From positions 1-60,086 of the forward strand of contig NZ_CANLSL010000018.1 of the NCBI RefSeq assembly GCF_947493735.1: a DNA stretch of 60,086 bases, in the 5' to 3' direction. The stretch comes from an uncultured Acinetobacter sp. Lineage in GTDB: Bacteria > Pseudomonadota > Gammaproteobacteria > Pseudomonadales > Moraxellaceae. Position 1 is the stretch's first letter. The number at the start of each line of letters is the position of its first letter. The position numbers were made by a program, and so were the translations under genes. Of this stretch, positions 9,837 to 18,566 are shown one piece after another. The notes under the pieces were generated by a model. That model saw nothing but the letters and a program-made list of their open reading frames with translations. It ran no database searches and was not told the DNA's origin.

Positions 9837-10772
9837 ATGAGTATTTTAGTTCTTGCTGATCACAATAACGAAACACTTAACGGTGCGACTTTAAACGTTG
9901 TTGCTGCAGCTCAAAAAATCGGTGGTGATATCACTGTATTGGTCGCAGGTTCTGGTGCGCAAGCGGTTGCTGATGCAGCTGCTAAAGTTGCAGGTGTGAG
10001 CAAAGTATTACTTGCTGACAACGCTGCATATGCAAACCAATTGGCTGAAAACGTAGGAGCTTTGGTTGCTGACGTGGCTAAAGGCGGCTACAAGCACGTT
10101 CTTGCAGCATCAACCACAACTGGTAAAAATATCTTGCCACGTGTCGCTGCACTTTTAGACGTAAGTATGATCACTGACATTATCGCTGTTGATTCAGCGA
10201 CTACATTCAAGCGTCCAATCTATGCAGGTAATGCGATCGCAACTGTTGAATCTTCTGAGTCAATCGTTGTGGGTACAGTACGTGGTACAGCATTTGATGC
10301 TGTAGCAGCAGAAGGCGGTTCAGCGGCTGTTGAAGCGGTAAGCGATGCAAAAGATGCAGGTATTTCTAAGTTTGTATCTGAAGAAATCGTGAAGCTTGAC
10401 CGTCCAGAATTGACTGCTGCACGTATCGTTGTATCAGGTGGTCGTGGCGTAGGTTCTGGTGAAAACTATCACAAAGTCCTTGATCCATTGGCTGATAAGC
10501 TTGGTGCTGCTCAAGGTGCATCTCGTGCGGCAGTAGATGCTGGCTTTGTACCAAACGACTTCCAAGTCGGTCAAACTGGTAAAATCGTTGCACCTGACCT
10601 CTATATGGCGATCGGTATCTCTGGTGCGATTCAGCACTTGGCGGGTATGAAAGATTCTAAAGTGATCGTTGCGATCAACAAAGATGAAGAAGCGCCAATT
10701 AACGGTGTTGCAGACTATTGGTTAGTTGCAGACTTGAATACAGCAGTACCTGAGTTAGTTTCTAAACTTTAA
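9837..10772 (+). CDS. etfA: Electron transfer flavoprotein subunit alpha
   Basis: A 311-residue FAD-binding partner of EtfB. The N-terminal half is the ETF alpha/beta fold. The C-terminal FAD domain carries RIVVSGGRGVG (about 197), GASRAAVDAGF, VGQTGKIVAPDLYMAIGISGAIQH and the AINKDEEAPI stretch. AGAGG precedes the ATG. A strong hairpin terminator follows, closing the etfBA operon. Confidence 0.96.
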   Translation: MSILVLADHNNETLNGATLNVVAAAQKIGGDITVLVAGSGAQAVADAAAKVAGVSKVLLADNAAYANQLAENVGALVADVAKGGYKHVLAASTTTGKNILPRVAALLDVSMITDIIAVDSATTFKRPIYAGNAIATVESSESIVVGTVRGTAFDAVAAEGGSAAVEAVSDAKDAGISKFVSEEIVKLDRPELTAARIVVSGGRGVGSGENYHKVLDPLADKLGAAQGASRAAVDAGFVPNDFQVGQTGKIVAPDLYMAIGISGAIQHLAGMKDSKVIVAINKDEEAPINGVADYWLVADLNTAVPELVSKL

Positions 10773-10800
10773 TGTTTAACTAACTCAACGTCTGTTGTAA

Positions 10801-10832
10801 AAACGCTCTAAGGAAACTTGGGGCGTTTTTTT
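10801..10832 (+). terminator. Terminator of etfBA
   Basis: An 11-bp stem (AACGCTCTAAG / CTTGGGGCGTT, with G-U pairs) is closed by a GAAA tetraloop and followed by seven T, 29 bases after the etfA stop. Confidence 0.9.
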
Positions 10833-10931
10833 ATATTTGATGTCCTTAATTTAAATTGCGATTTAAACAGTGATTTAAAAATGTAAATTACGCTTTGAAT
10901 ATCCAAGATGAAAATTAGGATGTTTACAATA

Positions 10932-11426
10932 ATGTCATTTCAAGCATATTTCTTAAAACTGGCACAATACAACCAATGTGCAAATCAGTAATTGTATGAC
11001 GTGCTGAATACATTGGATGATTCACAGCTTCATCAACTTCAACCAAATTTCTTTGATAGCATCATCAAGACGGCAAATCATAATTGGGTTGGTGATACGC
11101 TTTGGCTTGGTCGTATAGATGGCAATCAGCCTGCAGAATACCAACTCGATAGTGTGGTTTTTCATGATATTCAAAACTTAACTAAAGCGAGAATACAACT
11201 CGATCAAGAAATTATTAAATACATTGAAAAAACAACGGAACAGGACATTCTTGGAAAAGTCACGTATTCACGGTGGGGTGAACTGATGCAAGAAAATTTA
11301 TATGATGTATTGGCACATCTCTCTAATCATCAAACGCACCACCGTGGGCAACTACACAGCATGGTATTTGCCATCACAGGGAAATCCATAGCTTTAGATA
11401 TGATCATTTTTCAGCGCATAAAATAA
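10932..11426 (+). pseudogene. DinB-family gene interrupted by an in-frame TAA
   Basis: From the ATG at 10932 the frame encodes a DinB/YfiT-like four-helix protein of 164 codons, interrupted by TAA at codon 20 (10989-10991). The upstream part (MSFQAYFLKLAQYNQ) is exactly the first helix expected for this family. The downstream part contains the metal-site motif NHQTHHRGQLH. The family normally has Trp after NQ, but here the codon is TGT (Cys), so there is a second departure close to the stop. A TTG just after the stop (10992) could restart a protein lacking the first helix. DinB-like proteins are metal-binding, thiol-dependent enzymes of mostly unknown substrate. Probably non-functional. Confidence 0.75.
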
Positions 11427-11574
11427 TAAAAATGAATTAATTTTTTGACCCACTTCTCAAAGCCATTCTAAATTGATAATTCGATAAAATTACATTGTTT
11501 TGACTTCGTTTATAGTGTTTACAGGGCTTTACAGAGTCCATAAGGATATATACATACACAAGGGTGATTTCGTG

Positions 11575-12048
11575 ATGAAGAAGATATTTCAAACATTAAT
11601 TGTATCGTCAACGCTCATGATGAGTGCAATGGCTACGTTTGCAGCTAGTCCTATTGTAGGCTATTGGAAAAGTATTGATGACCGTACAGGCGAGCCACTA
11701 TCTTTAATAGAAATCAAGCAAGAGAAAGATGGAACGTATTCTGGAACGATTATCCATCGTTATCCGAATCAAGGTGGGCATACCTTAACGACTTGTGCAA
11801 AGTGCCCATAACCATTTAAAGATAAGCCATTAGTAGGTTTGAAGATTTTGACTGGCTTCACTGAGCTTGCGAAAAAGCCAGGTTATTATGTCAATGGTAA
11901 GGTCGTTGATGCAAAAAGCGGTGGTGTTTACAAAGGTAAAGCCAACGTGAGTAAAAATGGTCGCCGTCTTAATATGCGTGGCTATGTGGGTGTATCTTTA
12001 CTTGGTCGCTCAAATGTTTGGGTGCGTAGTGATAGTGCAACACCTTAA
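11575..12048 (+). pseudogene. DUF2147 family secreted protein gene interrupted by an in-frame TAA
   Basis: The frame from the ATG at 11575 runs 157 codons with one internal stop, TAA at 11809-11811 (codon 79), after TTCAKCP. The N-terminal half has a signal peptide ending in ATFAA and the DUF2147 opening (GYWKSIDDRTGEPLSLIEI). The second half (GLKILTGF, GGVYKGKANVSKNGRRLNMRGYVG) completes the domain in the same frame. No start codon with a ribosome-binding site follows the stop. A Glu codon (GAA) is the likeliest ancestor of the TAA. The 5' half alone would be exported but would lack half of the beta-barrel fold. A terminator follows at 12088. Confidence 0.78.
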
Positions 12049-12362
12049 TACTTGCGTTCATACATAAGTCAGCTTTGTATGAATTAGAGCCAAGCAGTTG
12101 AGTATTGCTTGGCTTTTTTATTATGTGATTTGATATTTTATAAATGTTCCACGCAGAAAGATTGTTAGATTTGCATTGAATTTATCTGAGCAAAAATGAA
12201 CAATAAAAGTAGGCTTTTTTTCGGTAAATTTAGCATTTTATGCTATACTCGCAAGGTTAATTTTTAGCTCACATAATTTAATTTTAAGTGCTTATATTTG
12301 AATCATTTTTTGCGTTAAAACTGATTTTAAAAATAGCTCAAAACGAATAGCAAGGAGATTGC
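12049..12362 (+). promoter_or_regulatory. gyrA upstream region with extended -10
   Basis: Besides the terminator at 12088-12119, this AT-rich gap holds TGCTATACT at 12241-12249, an extended -10 (TG-N-TATACT) about 110 bases before gyrA. No good -35 is seen, which extended -10 promoters tolerate. The resulting leader would be long. Confidence 0.5.
12088..12119 (+). terminator. Terminator after the DUF2147 gene
   Basis: A perfect 9-bp stem (AGCCAAGCA / TGCTTGGCT) with a nine-base loop is followed by six T, 39 bases after the DUF2147 stop. Confidence 0.9.
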
Positions 12363-15107
12363 ATGAGCGTATCGGAAATTCGCCCGATTGCGATTGAGGA
12401 TGAACTCAAAAATTCCTATCTCGATTATGCAATGAGTGTCATTGTTTCACGTGCTTTACCTGATGTGCGTGATGGCTTAAAACCTGTACATCGTCGTGTG
12501 CTCTATGCCATGCATGAGCTCGGGAATGACTATAACAAAGCCTACAAAAAATCTGCCCGTGTGGTCGGTGATGTGATCGGTAAATATCACCCACATGGTG
12601 ATACTGCTGTATACGACACGATTGTACGTATGGCGCAACCATTTAGCTTGCGTTATCTGTTGGTTGATGGTCAGGGGAACTTTGGTTCGGTCGATGGCGA
12701 TAGTGCTGCGGCAATGCGTTATACCGAAGTGCGTATGACCAAGCTCACCCATGAGCTAATTGCTGATCTTGAAAAGGATACTGTCGATTGGGTAGATAAC
12801 TACGACGGTTCTGAGCGTATTCCAGATGTTTTGCCGACACGTATTCCCAATCTATTGGTGAATGGTGCCACAGGTATTGCAGTGGGTATGGCGACCAATA
12901 TGGCGCCACATAACCTCACCGAAGTGATTCATGCTTGTCTTGCTTATGTTGATGATGCCAATATACCTATCGAAGGCTTGATGCAGCACATCTCAGGGCC
13001 AGACTTTCCAACAGGCGGTACGATTTACGGTCGATCAGGCATTATTGATGCCTACCGTACGGGTAAAGGGCGTGTGCATATTCGTGGTAAATATCACGTT
13101 GAAACCAATGATAAAAATGATCGTCAAACCATCGTCTTTACCGAAATTCCATATCAAGTCAATAAAGCAAAAGTCATTGAGCGCATAGCTGAGTTAGTCA
13201 AAGAGAAAAAACTCGAGGGTATATCAGAGCTTCGTGACGAATCCGATAAAGATGGTATGCGGATTGCGATTGATCTCAAGCGTGGCGAAAACGCTGAAAT
13301 CGTGGTCAATAATCTGTTCTTGCATACACAATTGCAAAGCTCTTTTAGCATCAATATGGTCTGTCTAGATAATGGACAACCAAAATTGATGAATTTAAAA
13401 GATATCGTTGCAGCCTTTATTCGTCATCGTCAAGAAGTCGTAACTCGTCGTACCATGTTCGAATTGCGTAAAGCACGTGAACGTGGTCATATTTTAGAAG
13501 GTTTGACGGTTGCTCTTGCAAATATTGATGAGATCATCGAAACCATCAAGACTTCTGCAAATCCTGCGGAAGCTCGTGAACGCTTACTTGCCAATGAGTG
13601 GCAAGCAGGTGGTGTGATCGCTCTGCTTGAAAAAGCAGGCTCAGTATCAGTGCGTCCTGAAGTGATTGAAGGTGAGGATCCATCTCGTCCATTTGGTTTG
13701 GATCATCTCAACTATCGTCTTTCACCAGCACAGGTTGGCGCAATTTTAGAACTTCGTTTACATCGTTTAACTGGTCTTGAACAAGACAAGTTGCATGCAG
13801 AATATAGTGAAATTTTGAGTCAAATTGCAGAGCTTACAGCGATTCTTAATGACTTTAATTTGCTCATGAACGTTATTCGTGAAGAGTTAAGCGCAGTATT
13901 GCAACAGTATGGTGATGAACGTCGTACCGATATTATCGAATCAGGTGTGGACTTCTGTCGTGAAGATTTGATACCTGAAGAGCAAGTCGTATTGACCGTT
14001 TCACAGACTGGCTACGCCAAGACACAACCACTTTCAGATTACGAAGCACAGCGTCGTGGCGGTCGTGGGAAATCTTCTGCGAGCATGAAAGAGGATGATT
14101 ATATTCATCATCTGATTGTGACATCGAATCATGCGACGGTATTGTTCTTTACTACTCGTGGTAAGGTTTATCGTCTCAAAGCCTTTGAGGTGCCGATTGC
14201 TTCTCGTGGTGCAAAAGGTCGTCCGATGGTGAATTTGTTGCCGTTAGAGGGCAATGAAAATATCACAGCGATTCTGCCAATCCGAGAGTTTGCGGAAAAT
14301 CAATATATCTTTATGGCGACTGCATCGGGTACGGTGAAGCGTGTCACACTAGAGCAATTCAGTAATATCCGTGCCAATGGTCTACGTGCGATTGAGCTTA
14401 GCGATGATGATACTTTGATTGGCGTAGCGATCACTGATGGCGAACAGCAAATCATGTTGTTTAGCAATGAAGGTAAGGCGATTCGTTTTGCTGAAGGTGA
14501 TGTCCGTGCAATGGGTCGTACCGCAAAAGGTGTACGTGGTATGCGAGTGAATTTCGCAGGTAGTACACTGGATGAAGATGACGCTGATGTAGCTAGTGAC
14601 GACGCTGATGATGCAGACGATGACAGCACCGCAAATAGCCGTATCGTGTCCTTAGTTGTTGTTCCTGAAACAGGTGAAGTGTTATGTGCTTGTGCCAATG
14701 GCTATGGTAAACGTACGGCAGTTGGTGAATTCCCAACCAAGAAGCGTGGCGGTAAAGGTTTGATTGCGATCAAAACCAGTGAGCGTAATGGTGAATTGGT
14801 CGGTGCGGTTGCGATTGATGAACACAAAGAGCTACTACTCATCTCTGATGGTGGAACATTGGTGCGTACACGTGCGCATGAGATTGCGACTACTGGACGT
14901 AATGCACAAGGTGTCCGCTTGATCCGTCTGGGAGCAGATGAAACACTGGTTGGCTTAGAAGCATTGGAAGATTTATCAGAAGATGATGATGAGCTATTAG
15001 ATGGCGTAGAAGATGTAGACAATGCTGAAACGACTGCTGATGCTCAAGGTGATTCAACTGAACAAAATGCTTCTGATGATCTAGCGACGGATAATGATCA
15101 GGAATAA
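12363..15107 (+). CDS. gyrA: DNA gyrase subunit A
   Basis: GyrA breaks and rejoins DNA in the GyrA2B2 supercoiling enzyme. It is 914 residues, and AAGGAG precedes the ATG. The catalytic Tyr is Y120 in AAMRYTEVR. In the quinolone-resistance region residue 81 is Thr and 85 is Asp ([10 protein letters not shown]); the serine seen in E. coli and most Acinetobacter is replaced. The C-terminal DNA-wrapping domain has the GyrA-box QRRGGRGK near 562. An Asp-rich insert (about 737-759) splits one blade, and the last ~40 residues are highly acidic. Acidic tails on GyrA are known to tune DNA wrapping. It is monocistronic with a terminator at 15167. Confidence 0.97.
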   Translation: MSVSEIRPIAIEDELKNSYLDYAMSVIVSRALPDVRDGLKPVHRRVLYAMHELGNDYNKAYKKSARVVGDVIGKYHPHGDTAVYDTIVRMAQPFSLRYLLVDGQGNFGSVDGDSAAAMRYTEVRMTKLTHELIADLEKDTVDWVDNYDGSERIPDVLPTRIPNLLVNGATGIAVGMATNMAPHNLTEVIHACLAYVDDANIPIEGLMQHISGPDFPTGGTIYGRSGIIDAYRTGKGRVHIRGKYHVETNDKNDRQTIVFTEIPYQVNKAKVIERIAELVKEKKLEGISELRDESDKDGMRIAIDLKRGENAEIVVNNLFLHTQLQSSFSINMVCLDNGQPKLMNLKDIVAAFIRHRQEVVTRRTMFELRKARERGHILEGLTVALANIDEIIETIKTSANPAEARERLLANEWQAGGVIALLEKAGSVSVRPEVIEGEDPSRPFGLDHLNYRLSPAQVGAILELRLHRLTGLEQDKLHAEYSEILSQIAELTAILNDFNLLMNVIREELSAVLQQYGDERRTDIIESGVDFCREDLIPEEQVVLTVSQTGYAKTQPLSDYEAQRRGGRGKSSASMKEDDYIHHLIVTSNHATVLFFTTRGKVYRLKAFEVPIASRGAKGRPMVNLLPLEGNENITAILPIREFAENQYIFMATASGTVKRVTLEQFSNIRANGLRAIELSDDDTLIGVAITDGEQQIMLFSNEGKAIRFAEGDVRAMGRTAKGVRGMRVNFAGSTLDEDDADVASDDADDADDDSTANSRIVSLVVVPETGEVLCACANGYGKRTAVGEFPTKKRGGKGLIAIKTSERNGELVGAVAIDEHKELLLISDGGTLVRTRAHEIATTGRNAQGVRLIRLGADETLVGLEALEDLSEDDDELLDGVEDVDNAETTADAQGDSTEQNASDDLATDNDQE

Positions 15108-15166
15108 TTTTCCCAATATCCTTTGCTTAAGAGATTTGCTGAACAGCGTTTAAAACAGATAATATG

Positions 15167-15194
15167 AAAAAGACATCTACGGATGTCTTTTTTA
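15167..15194 (+). terminator. Terminator of gyrA
   Basis: A perfect hairpin, AAAAGACATC / GATGTCTTTT with a TACG loop and a T-run, lies about 60 bases after the gyrA stop. Confidence 0.9.
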
Positions 15195-15253
15195 TTTGGG
15201 GCATAATTATTTAAGATCATAGTCATATTTTGAATCTTTGAAATTTTAAGTAG

Positions 15254-15613
15254 ATGAAAATGACATCCAAACCCTTAGCAAAATCATCAAGAAAACCATC
15301 AAGAAATTCTAGCAAAGAACTTGCTGAGCAAATCTTGGCGGTTGTGGCATTAATACCATATGGCAAAGTAGCAAGTTATGGTCAAGTGGCAAGGCTCGCA
15401 GGGCTGCCAAAGCATGCTCGATTGGTTGGTAAAGTGCTAGGCAATATGGATGATCGAAGCACGTTGCCGTGGTATCGAGTAGTCAATTCACAAGGAAAAA
15501 TTCGCACAAAGATGTTTACAGAACACGGTCAAAATTTGCAAGCGCAACTGTTGTTGAAAGAAGGTGTGATGGTAAAAAATGACAAAATTGATCTCAAAAC
15601 CTATGCTTGGTAA
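15254..15613 (+). CDS. Alkyltransferase-like protein (ATL, MGMT family without the active cysteine)
   Basis: A 119-residue protein with the O6-alkylguanine-DNA alkyltransferase C-terminal fold (IPYGKVASYGQVARLAG, ARLVGKVLGN). The active-site motif PCHR is replaced by PWYR, putting Trp at position 73 where the acceptor Cys should be. That is the hallmark of ATL proteins, which flip and bind O6-alkylguanine and hand the lesion to nucleotide excision repair instead of repairing it. The arginine finger in HARLVG is kept. The basic, Ser/Lys-rich N-terminus (about 20 residues) is longer than usual. ATG at 15254 or the in-frame ATG at 15260 could both start it. Confidence 0.9.
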   Translation: MKMTSKPLAKSSRKPSRNSSKELAEQILAVVALIPYGKVASYGQVARLAGLPKHARLVGKVLGNMDDRSTLPWYRVVNSQGKIRTKMFTEHGQNLQAQLLLKEGVMVKNDKIDLKTYAW

Positions 15614-15724
15614 GCAAGCGTTAGTTTCGAAATCAATTTCAAAATCAATATTGGTTGTTTTGCGGGTTTTGAGTGGATTTGATGCAGGGCGTGAATTATA
15701 TGTAGCGAAGTATTGTAGTGAAAA

Positions 15725-15958
15725 TTATGCGATTTGATAGCCATAATTTTCCCAATATTGTGCTTTCAATGAATCACGTTCAACACGAAAACCTTGTTGA
15801 TAGAGTTGAGATAAGAACATTGCCGCTTTGGCGTGTCCTGCTTTGGCAGCAGCTTCAAGTTGGCTGATGCCGTTACGATAGTCCATTTGCGTTTGTACAG
15901 TGATGACACCTGTTGAGTACAAATGCTCGACTGCGTCTGTCGCCTTTGTAAAGTTCAT
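15725..15958 (-). CDS. Small Sel1-like repeat protein
   Basis: 77 residues. The C-terminal half (GISQLEAAAKAGHAKAAMFLSQLYQQG) fits a Sel1-type tetratricopeptide-like repeat (A...G...A...L...Y..G), usually a protein-protein contact module. No signal peptide is visible. The start is taken at 15958 because AAGGAG lies seven bases upstream; a longer frame reaching 16078 has no such site. The function is unknown. Confidence 0.75.
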   Translation of the reverse strand: MNFTKATDAVEHLYSTGVITVQTQMDYRNGISQLEAAAKAGHAKAAMFLSQLYQQGFRVERDSLKAQYWENYGYQIA

Positions 15959-16450
15959 GGTTTGCTCCTTTATACTTGTAATGGCTTGGATTACATAATG
16001 TGTAACATATACAGTAGAACACTGCTTTATCAAAGAGATGCAATACTGTGAGGATAGATTGTCATGAAGGTATGACAAGATGATGACATTTGCTGTGATG
16101 TTTGTTTTTTAATCAACAATATTTACAAAAAACTTAACTGCATTTCTGATCAATCAACGCAAATTTTACTGTGAACAAATTACTTGAAATAAATTATTTA
16201 AAATAAAATGTTTTTCAGATCGTTATAAATCTTTTAGTTAGTTTGGGATGTTTTTGTAAATAATTACAGCAAAAATCTCATTAAATAAGAAAATCTTATT
16301 TGTAGATAAGTTATAAGCATCACAATGCTTCAAGTCAAGCTTCCTTTACATAAAGCCCCAAAACAATGGCTATAAATACAGTTATAGCTAATCATTGAAA
16401 AAATGTAATCAGCTATTCAAAAAAATGGTTTAAGATTAAATTTTGTTTAG
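15959..16450. other. Long AT-rich intergenic region
   Basis: About 490 bases between divergent genes, with no coding signal that I trust. A 7-bp inverted repeat (GCTATAA / TTATAGC) lies at 16369-16388, about 60 bases upstream of the next open frame, and could be an operator or chance in AT-rich DNA. Nothing else stands out. Confidence 0.5.
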
Positions 16451-16888
16451 ATGCTAAGCAAATCGGAGGTTTTGCACGATATATCTATGTCTTTTTACTT
16501 GAGCAAAGCTAGATGTATGGCTAGAATCAAAGCTATGAAAAAAAATGTAACATTATTTGCGCAGGCTGAGTTTCCGCAGTTTTCCAAGCATATGATCAAG
16601 CTCATGGATTATGCACAGCATATTGCTACAGCTGTATTGATTGTGATTTTGCTGAGTTGGGGGATTTCGAGTTCTCAACAGCCGATTAGCGATGCACAGC
16701 ATCAGCATTTACAACGATTTGCTTCGCAAGCTTTATATTCAAATAGCCGAGAAACTGCAAACTATCTATTGAATCAAGCACAAATATCACAGGCTGAAGT
16801 CAATCAATTTCAATATTTCAAATGGCTTCGTGTACATCAACGTGAGCAACAGCGGATTCATTTTCAAAAATCAGTAGAAGTAGAATAA
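16451..16888 (+). CDS. Small single-pass membrane protein, unknown function
   Basis: Up to 145 residues; not recognised. One clear hydrophobic segment (ATAVLIVILLSWGI) is followed by a soluble, Gln/Asn-rich helical tail that contains QHLQRFASQAL and NYLLNQAQIS. The start is uncertain. The frame opens at 16451, but the in-frame ATGs at 16487 and 16535 are alternatives; GGAGG at 16465 is too far from the first of these, and the 16535 start (MKKNVTLF) gives the most natural membrane-protein N-terminus. It is convergent with the M16 peptidase genes, 25 bases from the next stop. Confidence 0.6.
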   Translation: MLSKSEVLHDISMSFYLSKARCMARIKAMKKNVTLFAQAEFPQFSKHMIKLMDYAQHIATAVLIVILLSWGISSSQQPISDAQHQHLQRFASQALYSNSRETANYLLNQAQISQAEVNQFQYFKWLRVHQREQQRIHFQKSVEVE

Positions 16889-16913
16889 AACCATTTCATA
16901 AATATTTTAGCGA

Positions 16914-18557
16914 TTAAGGTGTGGTCGCTAATGGAGTTTTGTCGCTATTCTTTTTAACTTCTATAGCATTCTTTTCTGCATCGTCTGTCTTTTGAGATGG
17001 TGCAAGCTGATAAGGCGCAAGTAATTTTTCATAGAGATCAGTCACTTCATTTGTGGAAATATCTTTGCCTGCCAAAACGGTTAAAAACCTTTCAGGGTGA
17101 ATATGCTTTTGCCAAGCTCGTTGTATATCTTCGGCGCTGACTGCTGAAATGTATTGTTGATATTGGCTCAGATAGTTGCTCGGTAAGCCATAAAATCCAA
17201 TCGCACCAAGCTGGCTATTGATATTCGCATTACTGCGTAGAAGGAGTGGAAAGGCTCGAATGAGTCCACGTTTGCTTTCTTCAATTTGCGCAGTTGCTAA
17301 AGGTTGATGTAGAAACTTTAATAAAGTGTCATAGGTGATATTGAGGCTTTCAAGCTGTTGCTCACGTTGCGTCGAATATTGAATATAAAACAAACCTTGC
17401 GACTGCATACTACTGAGATTGCTCGATGCGCTGTAAGTCAGCCCACGTTTTTCACGAAGCTCTTGCATGAGTAGGCTTTGAAAGCCACCACTACCAAAGA
17501 TTTCATTGCCAACCTCAAGTGCAAATCGGTCTGGATCATCACGGCGAATACCGACTTGACCGATCATCACATGCGCTTGCGAGGAGTTAAATGGAATATG
17601 GATAATTTGTGCTTTTTCCAGTGCTTGAGCATCGGGTAAAGGTGGTGCGGATTCACCTGTGTTGATTTGTTCGGTGAGTAAGTCAATCATTTGCTGTGCT
17701 TGCTGTTGATTGACATTGCCTGTAATGGCGATATTTAAATTATTCGCCACTAAATATTGATTTTTAAAGGCTTGAATATCTTCACTTTTGATACGCTTTA
17801 AACTCTGAATCGTGCCTGTACTTGGCTGTGCATAAGGGTGATCGCCATAAATCTCACGATAGAAGCGTACACTCATACTACGTTTTGGATTTTCTTTAAC
17901 TTGTTTCTGACCGACTTGTGCATTATTCAAAATCCGATCAATACTGCCTTGAGGAAATTGTGCATCTTTAAGCAAAAAAATCAGTTGGTTGAGTGCGGGT
18001 TCTAGGCGTTTTTCATCGGATAAAACACGTAGACGTACCACAAACATATCTCGATATGCCTGCGCAGAATACTGTGCGCCCAGTCGTTCAAAGCTTTGTG
18101 CAATGTCGTTGGCAGTCTGTGTCGATGTGCCTTCATGCAGCAATCTTGCGGTGAGATTCGCTAAACCACTTAAGCCTTTCGAAATGCTTTCATCTCGTGC
18201 CGAGCCTGCATTAAAGGTCAGTTGAATATCCACTATCGGGAGTTGTTTTGACTCGACCAATAAAGTTCTTACGCCATTTTTACTAAACAGCTCTTGCACC
18301 TGTGGCGCTTGATAAGGGTGTTGCTGTAGGTCGTGCAAACTTTGCAGATAGGGAAGTGATGCGATATTTACGATAAGATTGTTTTCAGTCGATTGGATTA
18401 CTTCACCAGTTTCATTGTCCGACTGTATGTTCCTAGACGTTGTGGCATATTCCGTTTGCTGTGCATTGACATAAGATGTTGAAAAAGTCGCAATTACGCA
18501 TAAAGATAATTTAATGACATCAGTTAAGGCGGTGTATCTTGCTTTGATCTTGATCAT
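16914..18557 (-). CDS. M16-family peptidase-like protein without the zinc motif
   Basis: 547 residues. The signal peptide ends near VNA-Q (about 31), followed by two M16 halves. The inverzincin motif HxxEH expected near residue 125 is absent (the region reads NLTARLLHEGT), so by itself it should not be catalytic. M16 proteins often work as a catalytic plus non-catalytic pair, as in mitochondrial processing peptidase. The next gene upstream, 9 bases away, has the motif. GFYGLPSNYLSQY is typical of the inactive partner. AAGG precedes the ATG. The predicted location is the periplasm. It is the second gene of a two-gene operon. Confidence 0.88.
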   Translation of the reverse strand: MIKIKARYTALTDVIKLSLCVIATFSTSYVNAQQTEYATTSRNIQSDNETGEVIQSTENNLIVNIASLPYLQSLHDLQQHPYQAPQVQELFSKNGVRTLLVESKQLPIVDIQLTFNAGSARDESISKGLSGLANLTARLLHEGTSTQTANDIAQSFERLGAQYSAQAYRDMFVVRLRVLSDEKRLEPALNQLIFLLKDAQFPQGSIDRILNNAQVGQKQVKENPKRSMSVRFYREIYGDHPYAQPSTGTIQSLKRIKSEDIQAFKNQYLVANNLNIAITGNVNQQQAQQMIDLLTEQINTGESAPPLPDAQALEKAQIIHIPFNSSQAHVMIGQVGIRRDDPDRFALEVGNEIFGSGGFQSLLMQELREKRGLTYSASSNLSSMQSQGLFYIQYSTQREQQLESLNITYDTLLKFLHQPLATAQIEESKRGLIRAFPLLLRSNANINSQLGAIGFYGLPSNYLSQYQQYISAVSAEDIQRAWQKHIHPERFLTVLAGKDISTNEVTDLYEKLLAPYQLAPSQKTDDAEKNAIEVKKNSDKTPLATTP

Positions 18558-18566
18558 GGATTTGCC

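Noticed and set aside
14300..15022. Two long minus-strand open frames inside gyrA
   Set aside because: They are Ser/Ala-rich shadows of the acidic, codon-biased gyrA sequence, with no ribosome-binding site or recognisable domain.
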